A stretch of 39,941 bases of DNA from Viridibacillus sp050279675 (GTDB lineage: Bacteria > Bacillota > Bacilli > Bacillales_A > Planococcaceae): positions 1 through 39,941 of the forward strand of contig NZ_JBNNUK010000027.1 in the NCBI RefSeq assembly GCF_050279675.1. Direction: 5' to 3'. Positions 24,402 to 33,610 of this stretch are shown here, piece by piece. The translations under genes and the position numbers were made by a program. The notes beneath the pieces are model-generated. The model had not been told where the DNA came from and ran no database searches. It worked only from the letters and a program-made list of their open reading frames with translations. How positions within the stretch are numbered: position 1 is the first letter of the stretch; every line of letters begins with the position of its first letter.

Positions 24402-24619
24402 ATTATACCTCCTATGTATTTATATATTTATTATAGCAAATTTTGTAATATTTTAAAGTATTTTCTATTAAAATATAAAAATATGTTTGAATGCACTAGA
24501 TATAATTACTAATTTTTCTGTTTTTAATTAGGATTAGGTGTTTTGTAATCTATGAATTTTCATTAATTAAATAACCACGAGAAAAATAGTAAATTTTACG
24601 TAAAAATCTTTATAGGTTA

Positions 24620-24745
24620 ATGAAGTTAGGGTACGACATGAAGAAAATTTCTATATGTCGAACGGGGAACTGAACCTTACATGGTTTCTGGAAATTACCG
24701 GTTATGATACAAAGAAGCAGCAAGCAATATTAAACGCTTTTTATA
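24620..24745 (+). pseudogene. Second fragment of the 21.5-kb decayed gene
   Basis: About 24668-24745 matches 21698-21770 at DNA level (GAACCTTACAT, then AATTACCG and GATACAAAGAAGC). The encoded string EPYMVSGNYRL, stop, YKEAASNIKR parallels EPYIVAGNYRFRYKEAASNI. It is a short duplicate relic. The rest of 24402-24762 holds nothing I recognise. Confidence 0.45.
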
Positions 24746-24762
24746 ATCCTATTAATTAAATT

Positions 24763-24796
24763 AAAAGGAGAGGGATAAATATCCCTCTCCTTTTTG
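24763..24796. terminator. Strong terminator
   Basis: AAAAGGAGAGGGATA (24763-24777) pairs perfectly with 24780-24794, then T tract. Confidence 0.8.
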
Positions 24797-24800
24797 TGTA

Positions 24801-24826
24801 CTAACTAACTAACTAACTAACTAACT
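24801..24826. repeat. CTAA tetranucleotide microsatellite (six units)
   Basis: Six perfect CTAA units between the terminator and the end of the HipA-partner gene. It is intergenic, so a length change would not shift a frame. Confidence 0.8.
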
Positions 24827-24905
24827 TACCTATTCAGTCGAAGATCTTTGAATTTTTCATGTTGTTCCTAATAAAATAGGTAGTCTGAGAATACATAGCT
24901 CAGAG

Positions 24906-25307
24906 TTATTGAGCTTCAAAATAATTGGATTCCTCAGGATAATATAGATCTTTACGTAAGCAGACATCTCGATGGGTGAGTGTTTCACCTTTAAAACGAA
25001 TCCAAATTTCATCATCTGCCATGACTCCATGTGTTTTACGTACAATGCCCCAGCGATTATAAGATTGCATATCCAGTGAAGCCAGTAATTCTTTTGCGTT
25101 GACCCGGGTAGGAGGGAATGTACGCCATTTTAGCCAACGGTCGATTTCATCTAAGCTAATATGACCTTCCATATTCGGTGAAAATTGTTTGTTAAAATCA
25201 TCAATATAGTTAATTACATATGGGGTGCCACCACTTGCTGGTTTTAAATCAACATGGGCAATAATGTCATCCATCCACATTACGTCAAAAGTCATGTAAT
25301 CAATCAA
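24906..25307 (-). CDS. Partner protein of the HipA-like kinase
   Basis: About 133 aa. The likely start is TTG at 25307, with AAGGAAG upstream; alternatives are TTG 25325 and ATG 25295. The reading frame overlaps the end of the kinase gene by several bases, so translation is coupled. Visible blocks: MTFDVMWMDDIIAHVDLKPA, a middle HISLDEIDRWLKWRTFPPTR and a C-terminal ASLDMQSYNRWGIVRKTHGV with EIWIRFKGE. There is no HTH. Such a two-gene unit could be a toxin-antitoxin pair or a kinase with its regulator; the function is unknown. Confidence 0.55.
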   Translation of the reverse strand: MIDYMTFDVMWMDDIIAHVDLKPASGGTPYVINYIDDFNKQFSPNMEGHISLDEIDRWLKWRTFPPTRVNAKELLASLDMQSYNRWGIVRKTHGVMADDEIWIRFKGETLTHRDVCLRKDLYYPEESNYFEAQ

Positions 25308-26106
25308 TGGATTCACTTCCTTCAATGAATAAGTGTTTCAATGCTGGATCCCGCAATTGTGAAAGTAATACGTCCTTAGCACGTCCAAAATCGTATTGAG
25401 AATTTTCGATTGCAGTTACTAGTTTCTCTTTATCAATGAATGCTGGTCCTTCGTAAAGGCTAAGTTGCTTTGTGAAGGATGAATTCAGTGGTTTTGCCTT
25501 TACTCTTCGCTTTAAAATCGTTAATGGTTTGCTAGCTGGATAGTCTTTTTCATCAGATAATAGGCTAAGTCCGTTATCAAAAATCGGTGCCAGCTCCCAT
25601 GTTTTTTCTTTTGGGTCATATAAGAATAAAATGTTATTCGTGTGGCGATCTTCATTTAGAATAAGTGCATCGAAAGCGAATAACTGTGCGATTTGATGAT
25701 TTACAATGAGCCCTGTATACTGCTCCACCTGCTTCATTAATAGCTCGAACTTTTCTATGGTAGAAAGTGTTTTGTTACTTGTAATCGAATCAGTAGAGCT
25801 GAAATTTGCTTCAAATAAGCGCTCTAGTGTCACTTCTTGTTTTGTACCTCGAAAATCGAGTGAATAGCAGCCGACATATTGTTCACCGTCAGCTAATTGA
25901 ATGATACATGGCTGATAGACGACATATTTAGAGCGTTCAAGAGTTGAGCATTCAAGTACGAGTGAAGCCAATACTTCTGCTTGTCCCTCATAACCTCGCG
26001 CATTTTGTTTGACCCACTTGTTGCCGATACGCCATTTCGATTGATCGCCTTTACTGGAAGTACTAATAATACGTTCCGCGTTGATAGGAATATGAATTGT
26101 TTCCAT
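25300..26106 (-). CDS. HipA-like kinase domain protein
   Basis: I take the ATG at 26106 (METIHIPINAERIISTSSKG), 268 aa; the longer frame to 26286 would begin in the unrelated segment next to a terminator. The C-terminal half carries HipA/PI4K-like catalytic motifs: LILNEDRHTNNILFLYD (catalytic Asp in NEDRH, metal-binding Asn) and LAPIFDNGLSLL (metal-binding Asp). HipA kinases phosphorylate tRNA synthetases or other targets and act as toxins in HipAB modules. Here the N-terminal HipA subdomain is short and no HipB-type HTH gene is adjacent, so this is an atypical member. Confidence 0.65.
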   Translation of the reverse strand: METIHIPINAERIISTSSKGDQSKWRIGNKWVKQNARGYEGQAEVLASLVLECSTLERSKYVVYQPCIIQLADGEQYVGCYSLDFRGTKQEVTLERLFEANFSSTDSITSNKTLSTIEKFELLMKQVEQYTGLIVNHQIAQLFAFDALILNEDRHTNNILFLYDPKEKTWELAPIFDNGLSLLSDEKDYPASKPLTILKRRVKAKPLNSSFTKQLSLYEGPAFIDKEKLVTAIENSQYDFGRAKDVLLSQLRDPALKHLFIEGSESID

Positions 26107-26271
26107 TTCATCACATCCAATTTTATATGAGTTTAGTTTATTATATAGTGCAGCATCGATTACCGCACGGAAAGTTGTTCTTCTTATGGCGTTATCTTTT
26201 ATAGAAGTGAAAAGAAAAGACAAAATTACTGAAGCACTTATTCTGTTAGAAAAGACAATTAATGAGTAAGA

Positions 26272-26325
26272 AAAAAAAGAACTCAAGCTTTGAACATCTG
26301 ACGTTCATAACTTGTGTTCTTTTAT
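26272..26325. terminator. Hairpin between kinase and toxin genes
   Basis: AAAAGAAC-CAAG with CTTG-GTTCTTTT (one mismatch) and inner GAAC/GTTC pairing, then TATTTT. It overlaps the upstream edge of the kinase region and insulates the toxin gene. Confidence 0.5.
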
Positions 26326-26454
26326 TTTCCCTAGGTGTTGCTCTATCAAAATTTTACGTTTCAATTACTTACTTTCTGCATATTAACTATATATTCGCTA
26401 TTATTGAAATGTTTTAAAAAACATCTTTATTGATGAAAAATGGGTAAAATTACA

Positions 26455-26483
26455 TTTTGCATGGAGTATTATGGTAATATAAT
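26455..26483 (+). promoter_or_regulatory. Candidate promoter of the Rhs/WapA-like gene
   Basis: TATAAT at 26478-26483 with a weak TTTTGC 17 nt upstream. Downstream in the leader are two near-identical TTTGTAATAAAAA segments (about 26500 and 26532). Confidence 0.35.
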
Positions 26484-26557
26484 GATGCGTATATTCTATT
26501 TGTAATAAAAACGTAATATTATATACTTCTTTTTGTAATAAAAAAGGAGGAGTATTT

Positions 26558-29500
26558 TTGAATATTAAGAAGTATATAGCACAATTACTTATTTTTGTTA
26601 TGATTGTTAGCTTGGTTCCTGAATATGTTGGTGCGGCATTAAATGAAAACCAACAAAATTCAAAGGAAGCTCAATCATCAGAACAATTAGAAGTGACAAA
26701 AGAATTTGATGAGGTAATTAAGGAACGTTCAGCTAATTCAAAGACGTTTACAAACGGAACAGGAGACTTTCTTAAGGAAGTGTACCCAGAAGAAGTTCAT
26801 AATAAAGTAAATGGACAATACCAAGAGATTTCTGAGGAATTGGTATACGGCCAAGATGGTTATATGACTCCTGAAGAAACCAATTTGGAATCAATGTTCC
26901 CAGATAAACTTTCTGATGATGAACCATTAATCTATCGATTTGGTAATCATGAATTAGCAATTAACATAACTAATGCATCTGATGGTGATAATTCCATTGA
27001 ACCATTAAAGAATCCAAATCTAGAAAAAGAAAATAACAATTTATATTACAAAGAAATTTATCCAAATATTGATTTGCGTCACATAGCATTAAATAATGAG
27101 GTAAAAGAAGATTGGATCGTAAATGAATTTACAGGAATTAATGAATTTAATTATTCAATAAAGACAGACTTGTATGGTGAAGTAAAAGCAGATGGCTCAG
27201 TTGGTTTTTATGAAGATACAACTAAGTCTTCACTAGTCTTCTCCTTACCGAAACCTGTGATGGTTGATTCTAATTATAATGAAACTTTAGGGGATGGTAC
27301 TCGTTCCACAAAAATACATTATGACTTAAAATCAACGGAAAAAGGATTATACGAACTAAAGTTAACTGCAGACAAAGAATGGTTAGCTTCATCAAAACGA
27401 GTGTTCCCAATTTATATTGATCCATCGGTATCAATTAATGTTCTTGGAGATACATACGTAGCAAGTGCTTATCCAAATGCAAATTTCAACAAGCAATGGG
27501 ATCCAAGTCAAGGAGAATATGTACTTCAAACTGGATATTATGATAGTACATCGGGTACTAATTATCCTTTCATGAAGTTTAGTATTCAAGGTGATTTTAA
27601 AGGTGCTGTGATTGATTCTGCACAATTAGCTGCTTACGTTACACACTCATATTATGCAACTCAAAAAACTGGATTATGGGTTGATGAAGTTAAAAGTAAA
27701 TGGTTAGCAGATGATTTAACATGGAACAATAAACCAGCATCTACGAAAATAACAAGTACAACGGTTGCCAGAGATCAATGGGCATATTTCGATGTTACAG
27801 ATACTGTGCAAGCATGGACAAATGGAACGCGTAATAATTATGGATTTAAATTCCATACAAATGGTAATGGAAAAACTTACTGGAAAAAGATCACAGCAGG
27901 GGAAAGTACGAATAAAGCTAAAATGGTTATAAGCTATCATTATGAAAAGATGGCAAAACCAACAATAACAGCTACTGCTTATGAAGACGATTTAACCTCT
28001 GGTTACGTAAATGTGAAATGGCCAAGTGTATATGGAGCAGATTCATACGAATTACAAATGTATGATGGAAAAGATTTTCAGTCTGTATATTCTGGAACGG
28101 CTACAACCTGGACATCAAAAGGTACGAAATTATTTCCTAAAAAACCATATGCATCTAGTAACACATATAAAGAAGGTAAAGGTGTAGAATTACCAATTGA
28201 TCCAAGCGAGTACTACAGCAAACGAAGCGGGACAACTATTACAGATAAAAATTATAGTTTCCGAGTACTTACAAAATTCCCTAAAGGGGATAGTCCGGTC
28301 TCGAGTACCGTTTCAAAAGCAATACCTTCCATTCAAGTTGGAACTCCTGATATGCCCAAGGTTACAGCTCATGCTTATCCAGAATCTGATACAGCTAATA
28401 AAGACAGAGGTTGGCTAGATATTTCTTGGAAAGCAGTTCCTAATGCATCAGGTTATAAAGTAAGGATATGGAACGGTACGAAATACGAAGATTTTGAAGT
28501 AGGTAAAATAACTTCTATAAGTACGAAAGGAAAAAAAATCTGGCCAACTGATAAAGAGATAGAGGCTGGGAAAAAAGATTTACACGTAACAGATTTGAGC
28601 TCTCCTAATAGTGTTGGCACAGGAGCAGAATTACCTGTAGATCCAAGTAATACCTATGGAAACTCTTCTACTAGATATAGTATTCGTGTAATAGCATTAT
28701 CAGCTACAGGGAATTCACCATCTTCTGATGTTAATTATGGGTACATGCCTTTAATGGCTCCTAAAAATATTAAAGTAGAAGGTAATTTAATAGATACCTT
28801 TAATAATAAAGGGAGCTTAAAGATAAACTGGGACGCTGTAACAGGCGCTAAGTATTATCAAGTTGAAATAAATAACGGTAGTAAATTTGAAAAGTATCAA
28901 GTTAAGGGAAAAACAAGTTTTGATACTACTGGTATTTCTTTATTTGACAAAATGGAAACAACAGAGGGAGAAGAAAAAAACAAAGAAATAAATCTCCCTG
29001 CATATCCATCTAATTATTATAAAAACCCACCTTTAGAAAAGGATAAAGATGCTTACGAAGTGCGTGTTAGTGCTTATCGCTTTGGTGACGAAGGAGCTCC
29101 TGAAACAGAGGAGGATAGAGAAGATTTAGGTTTACGTGGCTTAAGTGAGCCATCAAAAAGTGAATATGGCCGTATTCCTTTACATGAAGAACTAAACGGA
29201 CTGGAAGACTATTTTACTTATGGTAGTCATTCTTTTGGGAATGCAGACGCATCCGTAAATGTAACAACAGGGAATATGGCATTACAATTTAATGACGAAT
29301 CATTATTTACTCGTGGTACATTAGGCTTTGATTTCATACGCACCTATAACTCTCGTTCTCAAAAAGAGTCCCCACTTGGAAAAGGATGGACATTTACAGG
29401 CAACGAATACCTGCAAATAGCTGACAATAAGGATGTAGAGTATTTTGATGAAGATGGTACATTACACTTGTTCAAATATGACACCGCTACTAAAATGTAT

Positions 29501-32500
29501 ATATCTCCTAAAGGGAAATACTTAACGTTAACACAAAAAGATGCAGATACATTTGAGATAAAGGATACCGATGATTTTGTAGAAATTTACGAAAAAATCT
29601 CAAAAGATGATAACCAATTCCACATCATATCTTATACAGATGGTAATAATAATAAGATACAATTTTCCTATACAGATAATAGATTAACAAAAGTTGCTGA
29701 AGTTGATCTAAAAGGGAAATTAATACGTAACACGATTGATATCGATTATAATACTGATAATCATATTAAAAAAGTTTCATACAGTAGCCATTGGACTGAA
29801 TATCAGTATGATGATAATGGCTATTTAAAGACTACTACTACAAAAAGTAAAGAGACAGAAGAAATTATAAATGAATATTTTGATTATTATAAAAACGGTC
29901 AAATGAAACTCTATATTGACGGCAAAAAAGCAGAAACGAATTTTTTATATGATGAACAAGAGTTGAAAGTGTTTGATAAGCAAAATAAAGATGCTGAAAT
30001 TTCTGTATCTACAACATATCATTATGACGTCGATAACAACGAATTTATCGTTACCGACACAGACGGTAATGAAACGTTTTATAGAAGAGGGACATCTAAA
30101 GACAAATATGCGGTTACAGAAATAGAAAATAGTGATGATACGACAACAACTATGGAATATGATGATCAATATAACGTAATACAGTCAACAGATGCAGATA
30201 GTAACACAACAATTGCAGAATACGATCCAAAAGGAAATCTAACTAAGAAAACAAGTACTAATGGTACCTCAAGTTACGACTATAATAGCAACAACCAATT
30301 AATGCATAGTGTAGATCCAACAGGTGTCGAAACAACGAATACGTACAAAGGAGTTAATCTAGAAACGTCAAAAGTTGGCGATGAATTAACTAGTTATTTT
30401 TACGATGATTATGGACGTACAGTAAAAACGACATACGCAAATGGAACATTTGAAGAAACTAGCTATAATGATACTGATGATTCAGAAACAATAAAAGATG
30501 CGAAAGGTAACGTTGTTACTACACAATACAATGAATTTGGACAATCCAAGAAAGTTACAGATGGCGATGGCAGAAGCAAATCATACGAGTATCATCCATT
30601 ATATTCAAATAGAATTGCATCTATAACAGATGGAAAAGGGAATAAAACTGCTTATGAGTATGATGGAAATGGAAATTTAAAAAAACTTACTGATGCTTTA
30701 AAGCATGTGAAAAATTATCATTATAATGGTAATGATCAAGTAGAAAAAGTTACTTTTCCAGATTCTTCAGGTTTACCAGGTATGGTTTTCGATTATACAT
30801 ATAATTCGAATGGTAATCTGGCGACAGAAACAAAACCATCAGGTATCAATACACAATATGAGTATAACGAAGTTGATAATATAGATAAGGTGATAGTAAA
30901 AAAATCAACTACAGGTCCTACCTTATTGTACTGGGATCCAGTATATGAAAATGGTTTACTAAAATCGAGTAAATTCTTTAACGAAATAACCGACACAGAT
31001 ATTGTCAATAAAGAATTTGGATATGATGAAAATGGAAAATTAACAAATTACACAGAAGGTTCATTTGCCTCAACTTATGGTTACGATGATAAAGAACGTA
31101 TTAATAAAGTGAAAACAGAATTCAAGCAAGAAGCAAATACTTGGGATATTAATCAATCGACTGAATATACAGAAGATGATAAAGTCGATATTGTAAAAGT
31201 ATATAACGGAGAGAAGTTGCTACAAAGCTTTAAATTTGATGAAGATGTTGCTAATAATAATAACTCAATCATGGTCAATACAAACTTATTTGAACGCATC
31301 AATCAATTCGATAAAGCAAATACTTTAGAAATGATTCAGTACAAACAAGGGGATAAAGTAGCAAGTCAATTCAGCTACACCTACGATCAGTCAGGGAATA
31401 TTAAACAAGAAGAAAGCAATCAAGGTACATCTATTTATGAATATGATGCCAACAATCAATTAACAAACGAAACCTTACCAGACGGTACGACAAATATTTA
31501 TGATTATGATGCGGTAGGAAATCGTAAAGAGCGTAAATCAGGTAAACAAACGGATAACTTTGAATACAACGAAGCCAATCAAATTAAAACAAAAAATGGA
31601 CAAGCCTACACTTATGATTCAGATGGTAACCTGACTCAAGATGAGAACTTTAAGTATGAATACAATGCAATGGGTCAACAAGTACGAGTGACAGATTTAG
31701 AAGGTAAAGAAATTGCTAGTTATGAATATGATGAAACAGGACTTCGTACTAAGAAATTTGTTGGTACAAAGACATATGAATACCATTATGATAATGGGAA
31801 TTTAGCAATGGAAGTTATAAAAGTAAAAGATATAATTTTAGAATATCGATACTACCAATGGAATGGATATACACCACTCGGTATGATTGTGAAAAATAAA
31901 GGTTCTGAAGGCACTTGGAAAGAAAACACATATCATTATTGGACAAATCAACGTGGTGATGTTATCTCTGTTCGAAATGATGAGGGTGAAGAAGTAGGTT
32001 CTTATAGTTATGATGCCTATGGAAATATTCTCACAGTTAACGGAGAAATTACAAAAGATAACCCAATTCGTTATGCAGGCTATTACTACGATTTAGAAAC
32101 AAAAAACTATTATTTACAAGCACGATACTACAACCCAGAAAACGGAGCATTTTTAGCTTTAGACCCGCATCCAGGAGATGATAATGAGCCTGTATCACAA
32201 AATGGATATACGTATGGTAGTAACAATCCTATTGCTTTCACAGACCCAAATGGAGAAAAAGTGCTTTCCTGGAATAGATTATGGAAATCTATACAGTGGG
32301 GCTTTATAGTTTGGCTTCATCAGTATACAGATTGGTCTACTGCAGAAAGTATTACACAACAACTTCCTGGTTTTGTTTCTAGATTAGTAGGTTCTGTTAG
32401 AGCTATTTATCAGGGAATTAGTCATAAAAAAAGCGTTTATAGAGCAATCGATGAAGCATTTCGACATTCTGTAATTACTAACCGTGCATTTAAAAACCAA

Positions 32501-32653
32501 CTTAAGAATTCAATGAAAAAAACTGCTCGTAGAATTGGTGGGGCAAGAATGGCATTGATGGTTGTTAAAGCTAATCTTGCTTGGGGTGATTTAGCCGTTT
32601 TCGGACTTGGAGTTGCTTATGGATACACTTGGAAATATAGAAATACAAAATAA
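26558..32653 (+). CDS. WapA/Rhs-family YD-repeat polymorphic toxin
   Basis: A 2031-aa secreted protein, TTG start with GGAGG 7 bases before. Order: signal peptide (1-27); WapA-like N-terminal region (about 30-290); DNRLRE-type domain (about 293-461, from INVLGDTYVASAYPNANF); three fibronectin-III-like repeats with matching PSxxY motifs (about 466-875); DUF6531-like module (about 890-950, SVNVTTGNMALQFN); YD repeats (about 1030-1810); the Rhs core (about 1811-1900, GYYYDLETKNYYLQARYYNP and DPNGE); and a variable 131-aa C-terminus. In this family the core is a shell releasing the C-terminal toxin into rival cells. The tail (KVLSWNRLWKSIQWGFIVWL ... VAYGYTWKYRNTK) has no nuclease motif and is hydrophobic near its end, so it may act on membranes. 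Confidence 0.88.
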   Translation: MNIKKYIAQLLIFVMIVSLVPEYVGAALNENQQNSKEAQSSEQLEVTKEFDEVIKERSANSKTFTNGTGDFLKEVYPEEVHNKVNGQYQEISEELVYGQDGYMTPEETNLESMFPDKLSDDEPLIYRFGNHELAINITNASDGDNSIEPLKNPNLEKENNNLYYKEIYPNIDLRHIALNNEVKEDWIVNEFTGINEFNYSIKTDLYGEVKADGSVGFYEDTTKSSLVFSLPKPVMVDSNYNETLGDGTRSTKIHYDLKSTEKGLYELKLTADKEWLASSKRVFPIYIDPSVSINVLGDTYVASAYPNANFNKQWDPSQGEYVLQTGYYDSTSGTNYPFMKFSIQGDFKGAVIDSAQLAAYVTHSYYATQKTGLWVDEVKSKWLADDLTWNNKPASTKITSTTVARDQWAYFDVTDTVQAWTNGTRNNYGFKFHTNGNGKTYWKKITAGESTNKAKMVISYHYEKMAKPTITATAYEDDLTSGYVNVKWPSVYGADSYELQMYDGKDFQSVYSGTATTWTSKGTKLFPKKPYASSNTYKEGKGVELPIDPSEYYSKRSGTTITDKNYSFRVLTKFPKGDSPVSSTVSKAIPSIQVGTPDMPKVTAHAYPESDTANKDRGWLDISWKAVPNASGYKVRIWNGTKYEDFEVGKITSISTKGKKIWPTDKEIEAGKKDLHVTDLSSPNSVGTGAELPVDPSNTYGNSSTRYSIRVIALSATGNSPSSDVNYGYMPLMAPKNIKVEGNLIDTFNNKGSLKINWDAVTGAKYYQVEINNGSKFEKYQVKGKTSFDTTGISLFDKMETTEGEEKNKEINLPAYPSNYYKNPPLEKDKDAYEVRVSAYRFGDEGAPETEEDREDLGLRGLSEPSKSEYGRIPLHEELNGLEDYFTYGSHSFGNADASVNVTTGNMALQFNDESLFTRGTLGFDFIRTYNSRSQKESPLGKGWTFTGNEYLQIADNKDVEYFDEDGTLHLFKYDTATKMYISPKGKYLTLTQKDADTFEIKDTDDFVEIYEKISKDDNQFHIISYTDGNNNKIQFSYTDNRLTKVAEVDLKGKLIRNTIDIDYNTDNHIKKVSYSSHWTEYQYDDNGYLKTTTTKSKETEEIINEYFDYYKNGQMKLYIDGKKAETNFLYDEQELKVFDKQNKDAEISVSTTYHYDVDNNEFIVTDTDGNETFYRRGTSKDKYAVTEIENSDDTTTTMEYDDQYNVIQSTDADSNTTIAEYDPKGNLTKKTSTNGTSSYDYNSNNQLMHSVDPTGVETTNTYKGVNLETSKVGDELTSYFYDDYGRTVKTTYANGTFEETSYNDTDDSETIKDAKGNVVTTQYNEFGQSKKVTDGDGRSKSYEYHPLYSNRIASITDGKGNKTAYEYDGNGNLKKLTDALKHVKNYHYNGNDQVEKVTFPDSSGLPGMVFDYTYNSNGNLATETKPSGINTQYEYNEVDNIDKVIVKKSTTGPTLLYWDPVYENGLLKSSKFFNEITDTDIVNKEFGYDENGKLTNYTEGSFASTYGYDDKERINKVKTEFKQEANTWDINQSTEYTEDDKVDIVKVYNGEKLLQSFKFDEDVANNNNSIMVNTNLFERINQFDKANTLEMIQYKQGDKVASQFSYTYDQSGNIKQEESNQGTSIYEYDANNQLTNETLPDGTTNIYDYDAVGNRKERKSGKQTDNFEYNEANQIKTKNGQAYTYDSDGNLTQDENFKYEYNAMGQQVRVTDLEGKEIASYEYDETGLRTKKFVGTKTYEYHYDNGNLAMEVIKVKDIILEYRYYQWNGYTPLGMIVKNKGSEGTWKENTYHYWTNQRGDVISVRNDEGEEVGSYSYDAYGNILTVNGEITKDNPIRYAGYYYDLETKNYYLQARYYNPENGAFLALDPHPGDDNEPVSQNGYTYGSNNPIAFTDPNGEKVLSWNRLWKSIQWGFIVWLHQYTDWSTAESITQQLPGFVSRLVGSVRAIYQGISHKKSVYRAIDEAFRHSVITNRAFKNQLKNSMKKTARRIGGARMALMVVKANLAWGDLAVFGLGVAYGYTWKYRNTK

Positions 32654-32665
32654 AGAGGGTTTATA

Positions 32666-32938
32666 ATGCATAAACGATTACAATTTTTATATTCAATACT
32701 AATTTATTTAGGTGTGGCTACTTTAATTATATTTGTTGGGATTTTGGCGATAGCTGATGAACCAATAATAATTTCTGTTAATTTATCAACAAAGGTTCTC
32801 TTAACTTTTTTATTTGTTTGTCTATTACTGATTGTTGGTAATTTGAATGACTATTTTAAACATATTAATAATAAAAAGATAATTTTTGTTTTTTGTCTTG
32901 TGATTGCTGTATTTATTGTTCTATTTACTTTGGGATGA
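32666..32938 (+). CDS. Probable immunity protein of the Rhs-like toxin (membrane, 90 aa)
   Basis: Starts 12 bp after the toxin stop with AGAGGG, so it is co-transcribed. It has three transmembrane helices (about 8-29 YSILIYLGVATLIIFVGILA, 45-61 VLLTFLFVCLLLIVGNL, 72-89 IIFVFCLVIAVFIVLFTLG) and nothing else. In polymorphic-toxin loci the gene directly after the toxin is normally its immunity gene. A membrane immunity protein would fit a toxin that attacks the membrane. The assignment is from position; the family is unrecognised. Confidence 0.6.
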   Translation: MHKRLQFLYSILIYLGVATLIIFVGILAIADEPIIISVNLSTKVLLTFLFVCLLLIVGNLNDYFKHINNKKIIFVFCLVIAVFIVLFTLG

Positions 32939-32961
32939 AAAATAAATGCTAATGAGCAGCT

Positions 32962-32998
32962 AAACGGGTAACCATTTATAATGGTTACCCGTTTTTTA
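32962..32998 (+). terminator. Terminator of toxin-immunity operon
   Basis: AAACGGGTAACCATT-TATA-AATGGTTACCCGTTT with six T, 24 bp after the immunity stop. Confidence 0.9.
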
Positions 32999-33145
32999 AT
33001 CATCTTATTTTGTCAAGTAGCATTGCAAAACAAAAGTATAAATAAATAAATAAATTAGTATAGACACCACATATAAAAAAAGCTCTAATTAATACAACTG
33101 ATGGGACTTAAAGTATCCTACGAGTATATGAAACTATGGTGAGGA

Positions 33146-33265
33146 ACGAAGAAGAGTAGTAGATTTGTTTTTGTACTATTATTAATAGCTACAATTATCG
33201 GTGGTGTTGCTACATTCATCATATATGTCTTCTTTTTTCCTAAGGAACCGCTTTTTTCATTCTAA
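33146..33265 (+). pseudogene. 39-codon membrane peptide frame with ACG in place of a start
   Basis: GGTGAGGA sits before ACG-AAG-AAG, where ATG would be expected. The frame then reads TKKSSRFVFVLLLIATIIGG and ends YVFFFPKEPLFSF, a basic N-tip and one transmembrane helix. A single T-to-C change would have killed the start. No promoter is evident. Confidence 0.3.
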
Positions 33266-33328
33266 ATAAATAGAATAACAAGTTTTCATGAGTAATTTAA
33301 AAATATAACATGTAGTTTTATGTTCTAA

Positions 33329-33378
33329 CAAAATAAGTCCTGGTCTTATGTAAATTATAAGAACCAGGACTATTTTTG
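33329..33378 (+). terminator. Terminator
   Basis: GTCCTGGT and ACCAGGAC form the core of a long hairpin with outer AAATA/TATTT pairs, then TTTTTG. Confidence 0.6.
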
Positions 33379-33419
33379 TCTTTATTAATACTAATCATAT
33401 TATAGATTTGAGAAACTAA

Positions 33420-33605
33420 TTGTTCGAAAATAGATGGATGCCAGAATTAAATGATGAATCAATAATTGATGTTACGTTTGAGTTAAGCAAATCTAATTGC
33501 ATATTTTTCCCCATGCCTCTTATATGCTTTATATAATGGACTAAAAAAGAAGCTGCAAGAGGGACAGGACCATCATGGACAATTAGTGGTGGAAACCCCT
33601 ACTAT
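33420..33605 (+). pseudogene. Coding scraps upstream of the recombinase end
   Basis: A plus-strand frame ends KKEAARGTGPSWTISGGNPY-YSH at about 33605. It has no start and looks like the C-terminal tip of a lost gene, perhaps an orphan toxin tip given the neighbouring Rhs locus; this is a guess. Confidence 0.25.
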
Positions 33606-33610
33606 TCACA

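Noticed and set aside
24801..24826. Phase-variation switch at the CTAA microsatellite
   Set aside because: The repeat is intergenic, about 80 bp past the end of the nearest gene and beside a terminator, so length changes would not alter a frame or a promoter that I can see.
26107..26286. 60-codon N-terminal extension of the HipA-like kinase
   Set aside because: It begins next to a terminator, and its residues do not resemble HipA; METIHIPINAERIIS at 26106 is the natural start.
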